From: Palaemon carinicauda
Lineage: Eukaryota > Arthropoda > Malacostraca > Decapoda > Palaemonidae
Assembly: GCF_036898095.1 (NCBI RefSeq)
Contig: NC_090739.1
Span: 61,164,662-61,228,661, forward strand
Reading direction: 5' to 3'
DNA length: 64,000 bases
Part shown: positions 43,756 to 56,060 of the stretch, in pieces
Layout of the letters: each line of letters begins with the position of its first letter
Position numbering within the stretch: the first letter of the stretch is position 1
Notes under the pieces: model-generated
The model's database searches: none
The model's input: the letters and a program-made list of their open reading frames with translations, nothing else
What the model was told of the DNA's origin: nothing
Position numbers and translations under genes: made by a program

Positions 43756-44089
43756 GGTTTCGTGCCTTAGGTCTAGAGCTATAGGTTGCTCTGATGAGCG
43801 ATCAGACAGGACAGGCTTGAAAGCCTGAGTTACGGCCCTGATTAAGGCACTGAATCAGGGCTGCTGGCTGACAGATCCCCTGAAGGGAAAGGGACCAAAG
43901 ATCCCTAGGAGGAATTACTGTGATAGGTGGGTTTGCCTTAGAAGGTAGCTTAGGGATCCTGAACCCCTCTGCATGAAAATGTTTCCCTTCTCCCACAATG
44001 CGCGATGGTATACGCTTGCGAGGAGGGGAATGAGGTGATGGCGACCTTGCCGGATGACATGTCAGTTGGTGCGGGTATTTGAGCGCGGG

Positions 44090-44700
44090 AGAATATTCGC
44101 GCTCGCGCTAAGGAGAATAACGGTGCTCGCACGAGGGAGAATAATGGTGCTCACGCGTGGGAGAATATTGGTGCTCGCGCGCGGGAGAATGTTGGCGAGC
44201 GCACGCGGGGGTGCGCAGAAGAATCATGGCTAGCGCACGGGCGTGCGGGCGCATCACTGTATGCGCGGGCAGGAGAAAGATGACGCGCAGGTGAGCGCAC
44301 CTGTTCTGGTGACTGCTGGCGCGCTGGTAAAAGTTGGCGCACAGGTAAGGGCGGCAACGTGGTTGTCGTCTCACCTACAGACTTGTGCGCTGGAGAGAGA
44401 TGGCGCGCAGGTTTCTGTTGGCGCGTTGGTTGGCGCGCAAGATGGTGCGCGGGATGACGCTGGCGCAGGGGAGGGCGCTGGCACGCAGATAAATACTGGC
44501 ATGTAGTAGAGAATATGCGCACAGGTGAGCGTTGGCGTGCAGGAGAGTACTGGCGCACAGGTGGGCGCTGGCATGTAGATCGTAGGCGCGTGGGCAGAGG
44601 GCGCATAGGTGCTGAAGAGCACTGGCGTGCAGAAGAGCACTGGCGCACAGGAGATCGTTGGCACGCAGAAGAGCGCAAGTGCGCTGAGGTGTGCTAACGC
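44090..44700. repeat. GC-rich degenerate repeats of element B 5' region
   Basis: Units of about 24 bases of the type GGAGAATATTGGTGCTCGCG lie at 44086-44210. They are followed by GGCGCGCAGGTGAGCGCTGG-type units to 44700. The theme matches Y at 590-1590. Open frames on both strands here are low-complexity and uncertain; gag-N-terminal coding on the minus strand is possible. Confidence 0.75.
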
Positions 44701-45159
44701 GTAGGTGACCCTGAGCGTTTGTGCACAGGCTGCGCAGGAGAGCGCTGATGGTCAGGTAACTGATGGCGCATAAGCGCATGTTGACGTGCAAGCACGTGAG
44801 GCTGCCGCTGTCTGTAAGGGCGAGTAGGTTGAGTGGTGCGCCGAAGCGTTGTAGACTGACGAGCTGCTGGTGAGCGCTGGTCTGAGCGCATAGGCCCGTG
44901 GTGCGCAGGGCCAGAGTGATGGTGCCGGGTTGCACACTTTGGAAGAGCTTTATTAGGCTCTACAGGCGACAGGAACGGCCAACATAAATGTTCCACAAGG
45001 GCGACCGGAGAGTAAAGGGAAGGTGCACTTGGTCGCAGAAGTCAACTTCATACACACTCCAAGAGATATAGAGAAAACAAAATGGCTGCCAAAAGTCGGC
45101 AAGGATGAAGAACAGCAACAACCGTTCACCATCCGAGCCGAAAGGAAAGTCAGCTCAAT

Positions 45160-45326
45160 CACAGGTGTGTGAGGGGAAGCGGTAGCAAGCTACCCTCCCT
45201 ACCCCCAACTAACTAGCAGTGTGGGTAGTTAACCCTCGTTAAAAATTAATGGCTCGTCATTTCAACTACGCCGAAAGTAATACCCCTATTAAATAGCATG
45301 GTTTGTATTCCAGTTATGGAACAAAT
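45160..45326 (-). repeat. right terminal inverted repeat of element B
   Basis: The block with AGCAAGCTACCCTCCCTACC and CTACGCCGAAAGTAATACCC is the inverse of 30868-30980. The terminus GGTTTGTATTCCAGTTATGG matches the second half of B's internal complementary region at 31108. Confidence 0.85.
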
Positions 45327-45353
45327 ATGTTTTAGACATCTATAATACCTTTT

Positions 45354-45645
45354 CTGGGCTCCGACCCGTGCCGCCCAGTGAAATGCTCCTTTTACATCAT
45401 TTCTAAGGTAAAAACTGCTATGAATTTACCAGAGAAAAATTTGTATAGCAATGCTAGGTTGAACCCAGCTCGCTCACCTTAATAAGGTGTCGGTATAATA
45501 CTGGGGCCTGAACTAATCACAACCAGAGGCCTCGCACCATTTAGATATCTCCTGTCAACATCCCCGAACAGCGAGGTGCCGTTCAACATCCTACTACTAC
45601 TAGCGATCCCACGCCAGTGACGTCACTCCTTTTCATAGCACGCAC
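45354..45645 (+). repeat. left terminal inverted repeat of element C
   Basis: It is the inverse of the right arm, which is split by Tigger copy 2 into about 52828-52868 and 55784-56030. Shared stretches include GAACAGCGAGGTGCCGTTCA and ATCCCACGCCAGTGACGTCA. Confidence 0.9.
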
Positions 45646-45707
45646 TATCAACACTTATTTTGCCTTGGTGTGTGAATTTCGCTGGTTTTACCTGGACTTA
45701 CCTCAAG

Positions 45708-45756
45708 ATGTCGGACTCTACTGTCACTCCATCTAAGTTACGTACCAGATCTATGA
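45708..45756 (+). CDS. possible gag leader exon of element C
   Basis: ATG at 45708 follows CTCAAG and encodes MSDSTVTPSKLRTRSM. Its position relative to the terminus (358 bases) parallels the ATG in element A. The exon end is not defined; GTACCAG near 45740 is a weak donor candidate. Confidence 0.35.
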
Positions 45757-45779
45757 GTTTTGAGATTTTGGAGGGGGCC

Positions 45780-45785
<6 letters not shown>

Positions 45786-45830
<45 letters not shown>
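45786..45830 (+). repeat. 45-base poly-T tract
   Basis: An uninterrupted T run in the presumed first intron of element C. No target duplication or 3' untranslated similarity suggests a processed insertion. Confidence 0.9.
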
Positions 45831-45833
<3 letters not shown>

Positions 45834-47130
45834 TATATTATGACAGTTTTATATTTCATGACCCCGCGCGGGTCTTTCATGGCGCTCGGCCTCCTCCTAT
45901 CTCTCTCTAGTCGTTCTTAACGCTTTACAATGAGTCCTCCATATATTGTTTCTCGTTATGAACTTTATGGGTATCCACGGTTCACACACCGAATTAATTT
46001 ATTATATTGATGTCCTGTTATTACGATAACAGTTATTACGACACGTTAGCGTATTCTCGTTAGGTTGGCATGCCTGGTCGCCTTCGGGCGTTCCTATTTC
46101 CATTATTTTGTTTTACGTTCGCACACCACGGACATGCTCTCATTATTAACGTTATTTGTTTTTCTTGCATTAGCTCGAGGGACTTTCATGAGTCAGATAT
46201 TAGTTTTTCATTTTGTTAGCACTTCACTGACTGTGTTATGTTGGTAGCCCTGCCTAACTCCCAGCGCGGTTAGGCTTGGTTTTCTTCTGTCTCATATTCG
46301 TTCCCTCGTTTGTTTTACGATTGGTGTATCGTTATTTTATTATTATTATCATCCAGCATGCCTTCCTATCTTATTTTACCATGTGTTATGTTTATTATAG
46401 TGTTATTAGTCTTTCCGCGTAATCATATCAATCGTGGGTCTGGCAGGTTGGTATACCTGCTATCACCCCACTCCTAGCCTCCCTCCCGCCCGATACCCCA
46501 CCCCAGGGTTACCTTCCCTCTCTCTCTCCCATGCCGAGTTAGAGTCACTATGTTGCGTTATGTTCCCCTCCCGGGGCCTTTCGCTCTCTTTGCACGGGCG
46601 GTTCCCGTTAATCTGTGAGGCTTGCTAATATTATACATTAACGTACATTACTTACAATTTTTGTACTACCCTACCCGGTCGTAGTCGTTTTCTTTCCGTC
46701 GCTCGTTTGGCCAACGGTCGATGGAAAGTTTTCTGCTCGGTCCGTGGTACCTTGTCATGTTATATTATTTCATTTTGTTTTGTACGTGCTACTCCCTCTC
46801 GGTCCCGCACTTCACGGACCCATTAAAGATCCCTTCCCCCTCTTTGATGTCCCGCACCTCACGGACATCATATAGATATACACATATATATATATATATA
46901 TAGACTTTCATTACGGGATCCCCGGACGTAGCTTTTATTCATTACCATCTGGTCGAGTTGTTTAGTTGAGCCTCCGGAGCCAACGTTACCCATTATTGCT
47001 TGGATTAACTTTATACATTAGTCACATAAATATATTTATATACGATCCTAGTTCTCGACCTTCCCTTCCCTCTTTTGATATGATCACGGTAACGGACTGA
47101 CTTTTTCTTATTCATAATACAATCATAATA
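45831..47130 (+). other. presumed first intron or leader of element C
   Basis: T-rich sequence with no coding signal, containing a short (TA)n at 46885-46902. Confidence 0.5.
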
Positions 47131-47405
47131 AAATCCTTTATCATGATATTGATATTATTTAAGCACCCGGGGCCCCCGGGCCCCTATTTTCTTTCATTCA
47201 AGATACTTGATGTATATATATAAAACATTTTTATCATGATATTGATATATAAATCCTTTATCATGGTATTGACATAATTTAAGCACCCGGGGCCCCCGGG
47301 CCCCTATTTGCTTTCATTCAAGATACTTGATGTATATATATAAAACATTTTTATCATGATATTGATATATATATATTTTAAGCACCGGGGCCTCCGGGCC
47401 CCTAA
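47131..47405 (+). repeat. 120-bp tandem repeats with GC-rich palindrome, element C
   Basis: Three copies of an AT-rich unit (TTTATCATGRTATTGAYAT) contain AAGCACCCGGGGCCCCCGGG at 47161 and 47281 (spacing 120), and a variant at about 47382. Position and design parallel the leader repeats of element A. Confidence 0.85.
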
Positions 47406-47462
47406 TCTGATTTCCTTTAAGATACTCATGTATCTTTTATCTTACACACTGTACGCTGTGCG

Positions 47463-47618
47463 ATGACTGCATGTGCCGCTGTCCTCCATAAACCCTGCGG
47501 CCATGAAGTGTGTCGTTCGCACACCCACTGTTCTGTCCAAGTGGATGACTTAGCTGTTTGGCATCCGGACAATTGCGTAGTCTGCTACACAATGACCTCC
47601 ACTCTAACATCTGACTCG
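47463..47618 (+). CDS. element C gag, Cys/His-rich exon
   Basis: The open frame reads (from about 47450) VRC, then MTACAAVLHKPCGHEVC, RSHTHCSV and WHPDNCVVCY, ending TSDS at 47618 before GTGAGT. The spacing of Cys and His matches the element A exon, with an additional CxxC that A also shows as CxLC around its stop. The upstream acceptor position reads TTACAC rather than TTACAG, so the acceptor may be lost here. The module is probably zinc-binding; its role is unknown. Confidence 0.6.
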
Positions 47619-47818
47619 GTGAGTGCATTTTCATTGATACAGACTTGTAGGGAGTTACGATTAATTTCAATGGTTTACATTAATTAAGATTATTATTTTT
47701 AAGGCTACAAGTCCTCTGGACTTCCCGCATGCCTTTCACTTCGTGTCTACGAAGTCCTTGGACTTCTCCACTTTTCTTTGGCACAAATATCCCTCGCTAA
47801 TAGTCTGTTCTCTTTCAG
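47619..47818 (+). other. putative gag intron of element C
   Basis: The donor GTGAGTGC at 47619 and the acceptor TTCTCTTTCAG ending at 47818 bound 200 bases. Joining keeps the frame into SSQLEKDTAQATLK. Confidence 0.6.
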
Positions 47819-49590
47819 AGCTCCCAACTTGAAAAAGATACAGCTCAGGCTACCCTCAAGATCTGGATTGGCGGGTTCGCCCGCAACGTGAAGGCCAAAC
47901 AGCCTTATATCCTCTCTGAGGAATGGTGTTCCCGTCTCTACCCCCATGCTAAAACTTCAGCTGCGGTCCCCAAAGAGTTGGCGGATCCTATCATCGAGGG
48001 GATCGAATCCCTTCTTCTGGCCCCGGACCAAGAAGAGACGGGCGGCACCCTAACTGAGGACGTCGCTACCCTCAACATCAATGTGGAACCCATGGCTCTG
48101 GATGATCCCGACGCAGGTGGGGACGTAGGTGAGTCAGGTGGTTCCCGGGCTAAGATTCCTATCCCTAGCCCGGCTTTCTCTTCTACTTCAGAACACTCTT
48201 CTTTTCGAGGTTTTCCGGGGACAACTGGGACTGATCTCAGTCCCCGGCCTGTTATCCCCAAGGTGAAGGCTCATCGTAAGCCTTTATATAAGACCCACAA
48301 GTCTTCCAAAGACCACAAGTCTTTGAAATCATCAGCTTCGAAAGCTAAATCTTCGTCCACCAGAGTCTCTCAAGACCCAATTGCTGTGCCTTCAACCTCT
48401 CACGGAGTAGCCTCCGTTCCGGCACCTGTTCCCCCCCCCCGGCGGAATCATTTAACCCGGTGGATTTTTCCGAGATGTTTGCTCGTTTTGAGTCGATGCT
48501 ATCGTCTCATACGCAGCAATCACAAGAGAGAATAGCTTCTATGAAGAGCCTAGTTCAGGGACTCATGCGCTCGGGGCTGCCACCGCCACAACAGCAATAC
48601 CCCATCCCCGACGCCTCCAAGCTTCCTCCTTTATATAAGAATAACCCTTGGAGGTTAGCATTGCATGCCCCCTTCTCGGAGGGTATGTTGTCAATCGAAG
48701 GTTTCGGTACCCGGCCTCTTGCGGATTATGAATTCTACCCGCCGGGTCTTGAATTCCCCTTCCCCGGCTAAGCTCGCCTCACGGAAGAGGCTCTGATTCG
48801 ATTGGATAAGGTCCCAAAGGAAACTGTTATTTTTCCTAAAGAACAGGCAGTCTGTCTTGGTCCGCATGTTCAATGAGTGGGACTGCTTGAACACAATGAT
48901 TAAGGCCTACAAAAGTTCATATACTATGTTTGTGGCCGACGACCAGACCCCTACCCCATGTGCGACCAAGATCATAGAGACGGTCTTTCAGGCTATCAAG
49001 GAAGAGAAGCCTTTACCTCAACTCAGGGAGACCGACTTAACCTTCCTTCTCTTTCCGGGAGACAATGAATGTTGGCGGAACGCCCCAGCTACCTTCTCGG
49101 TAGGTAAGTTGAGCCCGGACTGTGCCTCGACGCAGTTCAGCGAACGGCTTCCCAAACTCCCGGAGTCTCTCATCAAATTGGAATATGAGTCGAGGTGTAG
49201 ATTCAGCAGATCCCTTAATTCAGTTGCCCTTTCTGAATTGACCGTCGCCACTGACAACGAGGAGGACCTCCTTAAGGTCCTCACTAAGTCGCTTTTGCAA
49301 AACTTTATGGCTGACGCCTATGATTTTGCAAACGCCAGGACCCGTTGTCGACGACACGTTCTACCCGAAGCCACGATTAGGCACGCACCTAATAGGCTCA
49401 TCAAAGCTCCAATCTGGGGCCCAGATCTTTTCCCAGAGGACTTAGTTAACTCGGTCCTTAGCAAGGCAGCTAGAGCCAACCAAAACCTCAAGGTTAGGGG
49501 GGGCCTGGTTTCAAGGAGGAAATATGAGCCTACTAGTACCCCAATTCGAGGTAGGAAGAGATTGAGGCCCTTCCAATCTTCCCAATTCAG
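47819..49590 (+). pseudogene. element C gag-like protein, main exon (frameshifted)
   Basis: Three frames together parallel the A gag. 47819-48435 covers ATLKIWIGGFARN to PAPVPPP, ending in a run of 12 C at 48429-48440 that shifts frame. 48436-48771 covers DFSEMFARFESML, LPPLYKNNPWRLALHAPF and FYPPGLEFPF, then TAA. After a further change near 48850, 48857-49590 covers FNEWDCLNTMIKAYK to a basic RKRLRPF tail. The RGG tail of A is missing because of a deletion reaching into the RT. Non-functional as read. Confidence 0.8.
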
Positions 49591-49599
49591 GGTGGAGCT

Positions 49600-51068
49600 G
49601 GATACAGGGACCTCCTCCACCGAACAGCTTTTACCAACTACCAACAGAAGAACTACGTTCCTTCACAAAAGATCTGCTACTAAAGAATGCAATCCAAAGC
49701 ATACGTCACTTAAGATTTCAAGGACGCTTGTTCAGCGTGCCAAAGAAAGGCTCAGACAAATGGAGAGTAATCCTGGACCTGTCTCGTTTAAATTCCTTCA
49801 TTCGTTGCGACAAATTCCATATGCTTACCGTCTCGCAGGTGCAGACCTTACTTCCCCGTGGGGCCGTCACCACCTCCATCGATCTTACAGATGCCTACTA
49901 TCACGTTCCAATAGCAAGGCATTTTCGTCCTTTTCTGGGCTTCAAGCTAGGCAAACAAGCCTATGCATTCAAAGTGATGCCATTCGGGCTCAACATAGCA
50001 CCCAGAATCTTCACCAAACTAGCAGAGACAGTAATTCAAGAGCTTCGGACTCAGGGGATACAGGTAGTGGCCTATCTAGACGATTGGCTAATCTGGTCAG
50101 ACAATGCCCAGAATTGCCGCATAGCAACGAACAAAGTCCTCACCTTCCTTCGACAACTGGGATTCCAAGTCAACCTCGAGAAATCCCGCCTGGTCCCGGA
50201 GACCAAGTTTCAATGGCTGGGACTACAATGGGACCTGTGCTCCCATACGCTGTGCCTCCCCAAAGCCAAAAGGAAGGAGATTGCGAGGAATACAAAACAA
50301 TTTCTCAGGGAAAAGTTGACCTCCAGAAGGAACCAAGAGAGGATCCTAGGTTCCTTACAGTTCGCTTCCGTGACAGACATCGTCCTGAGGTCCAAACTCA
50401 AGGACATAAACAGAGCATGGCGCTCCAGAGCAACCGCAAAACGCCAAGACAGACGTGCTCGCCTTCCCCCAATCCTGAGAAAAAGTCTGCAGCCTTGGAC
50501 GAAGATCAAGAATCTTTCCAAGTCGGTTCCCTTACAACATCCGGTCCCGGGACTCGTCGTTCACACAGACGCCTCCTTAACAGGGTGGGGAGGTTACTCC
50601 CAACACAAGAAAGACCAAGGGTTATGGTCACCGGTCTTCCAACAAATGCACATCAACGTCCTAGAGGCCATGGCAGTCTTCCTCACTTTAAAAAGTCTCA
50701 ATCCAGCCAGGAATCTCCATATCAGACTGGTTCTCGACAGTGCAGTCATAGTACACTGCCTCAACAGAGGAGGCTCCAGATCAGCCCAAATAAACCACAT
50801 CATGTTGAAGATGTTCTCCATGGCGGCAATGCACAAGTGGCACCTATCAGCAGTCCATCTAGCAGGAGTCCGGAATGTGGTAGCGGACTCACTTTCCTGG
50901 ACGACTCCGCTAGAGTCGGAATGGTCACTAGACAATCGATCTTTCCAGTGGATACTATCTCAAGTCCCGGGTCTCCAGATGGATCTGTTTCCGACGGAAT
51001 CCAATCGCAAACTAGATTGTTACGTACCCCCAACCTGGACCCTCAGGCTTATGCCATGGACTCTATGA
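49600..51068 (+). pseudogene. element C reverse transcriptase and RNase H
   Basis: The RT pre-palm sequence (AIQSIRHLRFQGRLFSVPKK) is continuous with an open frame from 49728. It has VILDLSRLNSF, SIDLTDAYYHVP, MPFGLNIAPRIF and YLDDWL (about 50070-50087). RNase H follows with HTDASLTGWGG, INVLEAMAVF, DSAVIVHCLNRGG and RNVVADSLS. This is the least damaged RT-RNase H among the DIRS copies, open for 446 codons. A one-base shift in a C-run at about 51030 (GTACCCCCAACC) ends the frame before the methyltransferase domain. The region upstream of RT is short relative to A because of a deletion of roughly 400 bases between gag and RT. Confidence 0.9.
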
Positions 51069-51334
51069 TTCTAGATTGGAATACCTTGAAGACGATTTAT
51101 CTGTTTCCTCCAGTGAATCTCCTGCTGAAAGTTCTGCACAAACTCAGATCCTTCAAAGGTCAAGTGGCTCTCGTAGCCCCCAACTGGCCCAAGAGCAATT
51201 GGTTCCCCTTGTTGCTAGAATTAGATCTCCGCCCCCGGCGGATTCCCAATCCGGTGCTAACACAGACAGTACAAACTCGCAATGTGTTCGCTTCCTCAAG
51301 GATTCTGAATGCCCTAACTTTATGGACTTCATGA
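51011..51334 (+). pseudogene. element C methyltransferase-like domain
   Basis: After the frame change the sequence gives NLDPQAYAMDSMILDW, YLFPPVNLLLKVLHKL and VALVAPNWPKSNWFPLLLEL, nearly the same as element A. It ends LTLWTS and stops at 51334, at the position where the A frame also stops, so this end is conserved. Confidence 0.85.
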
Positions 51335-52308
51335 AGTTCACAGCCCAACGAGGTGCAAACATCGATCCTTTGAATACTATTTTCCTGGAATCTGACAGAA
51401 GGGAATCTACTCTCCATCAATATGACTCAGCTGTCAAGAAATAAGCCAAGTTCTTGAAAGATTCCCAAGTTGAGAAAATGACGATGAACCTAACTGTGAC
51501 ATTCTTCAGAACTCTCTTCGAATCAGGCCTGGCAGCCAATACAATTACTACAATCAAGTCAGCCTTGAAAAAGATCTCCCATATTGGTTTTGACATTGAT
51601 CTAACGGATTCATATTTCTCATCCATTCCGAGAGCTTGTGCCAGACTAAAACTTTCAACTCACCCTAGCGCAGTTTCCTGGTTTTTGAACGATGTTCTTA
51701 AGCTATCCTCTGACACCCCAAATGAATCCTGTAACTATATGGCATTATTAAGAAAGTCACTTTTTCTTTTGAGCCTCGCCTCTGGCTCCAGAATCTCAGA
51801 ATTGTCAGCCTTATCTAGAGACAAAGGTCATATAGAGTTTCTCTCTTCGGGTGAGGTCCTTCTCTCCCCTAACAAAGTTTTCCTGGCTAAAAATGAGGAC
51901 CCCCAAAACAGGTGGTCTCCCTGGAAGATTGTTCCACTTCCTCGGGATCCATCCCTGTTTCCAGTTACCACCCTGAAATCCTACTTAAGTAGAACTTCCA
52001 CTACAACCAGAGGGCCTTTATTTATTAGAGAACACGGAGGAACTATTACCCTTAAGGGAATCAGGCAACAAATTCTTTATTTTATTAAACAAGCTAATCC
52101 TGAATCATTCCCACATGTCCATGATATTCGAGCTGTGGCTACCTCAATTAATTTTTTCCACCATATGAAATTTGATGAGCTCTCAAAATATATGGGTTGG
52201 AAGTCCCCTAAAGTTTTCAGGCGCCACTACCTAAAACCTTTAGAAGCTCTTAGATTTGCCACAGTAGCTGCAGGGAATATAGTTCCTCCTGAAGGTACTG
52301 AGTCCTAG
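51260..52308 (+). pseudogene. element C tyrosine recombinase (one stop)
   Basis: It begins in a frame overlapping the methyltransferase domain (SQCVRFLKDSECPNFMDFMK), reaches LHQYDSAVKK and meets TAA at 51442-51444. It continues in frame from 51445 to TAG at 52306-52308. The catalytic set is complete: Arg in ASGSRISELSAL, HDIR in PHVHDIRAVATS, Trp in YMGWKSPKVF and Tyr in FRRHYLKPL. This is the best reference in the window for an intact recombinase of the A/C subgroup, and shows what the A copy lost. Confidence 0.93.
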
Positions 52309-52690
52309 TCACAACGTCTTGCTCTGCCCTCTTTCCCTCCTGCCTGGCTTACCTGTTGTTCCTACCTGTTTTGTTTACCATACACCCTTATGGTGTATTA
52401 TTTTATTATTCAATTGTTCAATTTCACGAATTGTTTTGATTTCACTTGTTCTTGATTTTATTTTGCATTTTTGATTACCAAGCTGGATTACCACTATTCA
52501 TATATGTTGACTTTTACCTACGGGTTTCATTATTGATTGATTACCATGTCTATTTATCACTGTCATATACATGTTGATCTATTTTACGAGTTTCCACATC
52601 CCTCTTTTTTTATATTAAAACTCATCAGCTATGTTATTTTTGTGTTATTCCCTCTTCAGGTAGTTAGCCATATTGGGTCCCCATTCTCTG
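52309..52690 (+). other. 3' untranslated region of element C
   Basis: AT-rich sequence with no coding signal between the recombinase stop and the internal complementary region. Confidence 0.6.
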
Positions 52691-52785
52691 GTACGATTTC
52701 ACTGGGCGGCACGGGTCGGAGCCCAGAAAAGGGATTTTGACGTAGGAAAAATCTATTTCTGGGCGAGAGACCTGTGCCGCCCAGT
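52691..52785 (+). repeat. internal complementary region of element C
   Basis: TTTCACTGGGCGGCACGGGT then CGGAGCCCAGAAAAGGGATT: the complement of the left end joined to the complement of the right end, as in element A. Confidence 0.9.
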
Positions 52786-53212
52786 GAACCCACCCGTCCC
52801 TCCCTAATTGGGCCCCAATCTGGGGTGCTATAAGGAGTGACGTCACTGGCGTGGGATCGCTAGTAGTACAGTGGTACCTCTACATACGAATTTAATTCGT
52901 TCCACAACCAACTTCGGATGTAGAAAATGTTCGGATGTAGAAACGAATTTTCCCATAAGAATACATGGTAATTCATTTAATTCGTTCCTCAGCCTAAAAA
53001 CCCATAATAAATCCTTAATAAATGGCTACACATAATTACACATAACAATAACATAACTGCATAATATGAAAGAAGCATGTAAAAAAGATAATTATAAAGA
53101 AATAAATAAAAAATGTGTTTTATTGCCACTTTACCTTAGAGACAGGCCAACGCAGGTGTAGGATTTGCTACGCCAGGAGGAGACGGACGATCGGCGAGAA
53201 GGTAGACATGGT

Positions 53213-53232
53213 GTTAACATGTTCTTTAAATA

Positions 53233-53291
<59 letters not shown>

Positions 53292-53331
53292 TTCTTTACT
53301 GTTAGTGTTAAGAGATGTCTATTATTTTTTT

Positions 53332-53400
<69 letters not shown>

Positions 53401-53997
53401 AACAGAAATGAGAGATTAAACAATAATGTGTTGTGTACATATGATTTTTAATATCGTTAACGAGTTGAAAGACAGCTAAATGTAACTAAAAAAATACTAT
53501 CAGCGAATCTGAATTCCTTTATTAACTAAAACAAATATTGATACAAACACACTCGTGTGCGTATGCGCAAACACACACACACGCACGAGGAGACACGATC
53601 GGCGAGGAGGTAGAGATGGTGACTGCGATAACATACCGTAACTTACACTACGGAAATTTTAATCTAACTTAGCTTATTTATTTTTTTTTTTAATTTCATA
53701 TTTTTTACATTTTTTTTTTTTATTTTTTATTTTCATCGCTTTCAGTGACGAGTTACGGTATGTTATCGCAGTCACCATCTCTACCTCCTCCCCGACCGTC
53801 TCTCTTACTGCGTAGTAATTTTTGCACCTGTGTGTGTGTGTGTTTGTGCATACGCACACGAATGTGTTTGTATCAATATTTGTTTTAGTTAATAAAGGAA
53901 TTCAGATTAGCTGTTATTACTTTCTTAGTTACATTTAATTGTTTTTCAACTTGTTGACGCTGTTAAAAATTATATGTACTATAAACACATTTTTGTT

Positions 53998-54082
<85 letters not shown>

Positions 54083-54127
54083 AAAAAAATAATAGACGTA
54101 TCTAACACTATGACAGCGAAGAAGAAC

Positions 54128-54206
<79 letters not shown>

Positions 54207-54227
54207 ATTTAAAGAACATGTTAATGC
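53213..54227. repeat. large inverted repeat with paired AG/TC arrays
   Basis: Arms 53213-53642 and 53753-54227 are inverse copies: GTTAACATGTTCTTTAAATA pairs with TATTTAAAGAACATGTTAAT, and GAGGTAGAGATGGTGACTGC with its complement. Each arm has (TC)n followed by (AG)n: 53236-53286 with 53334-53397, and 54001-54078 with 54129-54200. Nested hairpins are thus possible. Confidence 0.85.
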
Positions 54228-54269
54228 TATGTTTAGAGAGAAACAGAAAAAGAGAGAAGTCTTATTAAA

Positions 54270-54660
54270 AAGAGCTTGTTAATGCTATCATGGTTTTCTT
54301 TGCTTCACTTTTTTCGTTCTTTCTGTTCATCACGCTGGCCCTTCTCACAAATGATCGGTGCTAACAATCTCTTTGTCCTTTATCCCTATCAACAAAAGGC
54401 ATTCTATCTCTTCCAGGGTATTGCTAAGATGTCTTGTAATAATGGTGATCACCTTCGATGGTTATTTGCTTTAATGGCTGCCTTCAGCTTGATGATCCTC
54501 GAGATCATAGGCCTATTCCGGCCATATTGTTTAGCCATACAGTATCACTCACATGCACACTGCTCTCATGTTTTTCTATAATTTCTTGCTTCAATTCTAA
54601 TGAAAGAATTGCCTTCTTCCTGTACTGAAACTTAGCTTCTTAGGCACCATGATTATAGGT
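54270..54660 (-). pseudogene. transposase remnant of Tigger copy 2
   Basis: GGCCATATTGTTTAGCCATA and the stretch after it resemble 36020-36170 of Tigger copy 1, which encodes the N-terminal helix-turn-helix region. No open frame survives. Confidence 0.65.
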
Positions 54661-54820
54661 AAAATCAAAAAGGAAATGTGAGAAAAGGAAGAAAATATGC
54701 ACTGTTAATAACAGACCAAACAGAGGACAACCACACGATACACACAAGAATAGCGAACTGAGCACTCGACGCTCAATGGCGTAATGTTTACTTCGTTTGT
54801 CGAAATAAAATTCGGGTGTA

Positions 54821-55701
<881 letters not shown>

Positions 55702-55783
55702 TAGAGTCAAAAATTTGCTCGAATTTTACTTCAGATGTTGGAAAATTCGGATGTAGATACGTTCGTGTGTAGAGGTTCCACTG

Positions 55784-56060
55784 TAGTAGGATGTTGAACG
55801 GCACCTCGCTGTTCGGGGATGTTGACAGGAGATATCTAAATGGTGCGAGGCCTCTGGTTGTGATTTATTCAGCGCCCCAGTATTATACCGACACCTTATT
55901 AAGGTGAGCGAGCTGGGTTCAACCTAGCATTTCTATACAAATTTTTCTCTGGTAAATTCATAGCAGTTTTTACCTTAGAAATGATGTAAAAGGTGCATTT
56001 CACTGGGCGGCAACGGGTCTCTCGCCCAGAAATAGATTTTTCCTACGTCAAAATCCCTTT
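55784..56060 (+). repeat. right terminal inverted repeat of element C, outer part
   Basis: It continues from 52868 across Tigger copy 2 (GTAGGATGTTGAACGGCACC) and ends with AGAAATAGATTTTTCCTACG and CAAAATCCCTTT. Confidence 0.9.

Larger units (their letters stand above)
4740..45326 (-). mobile_element. DIRS-type element B, split by element A and by LINE2
   Basis: B's own sequence occupies about 4740-4791, 30860-32326 and 40132-45326. The left terminus begins near GACAAATTCATAG (4741); the right terminus ends near GTTATGGAACAAAT (45326). An internal complementary region at about 31040-31165 reads as the complement of the left terminus followed directly by the complement of the right terminus, with GAATTTGTC|ATTTGTTCC at the joint (about 31099-31116). 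That is diagnostic of DIRS elements, and its position at the left fits genes on the minus strand. Gene order from the right is repeats and gag (45000-42344), RT, RNase H and methyltransferase-like domain (42423-40286), and tyrosine recombinase (about 40560-31640). All are degenerate. Confidence 0.85.

Noticed and set aside
48857..51334. 825-codon frame in element C as one protein
   Set aside because: Only its start (gag) and end (methyltransferase-like domain) match the family; the middle is antiphase to the true RT-RNase H frame at 49728-51068.
53115..53440. Ser/Leu and Arg/Glu repeat proteins
   Set aside because: Translation of TC/AG microsatellites; same for 53939-54268, 57896-58225 and 58821-59066.
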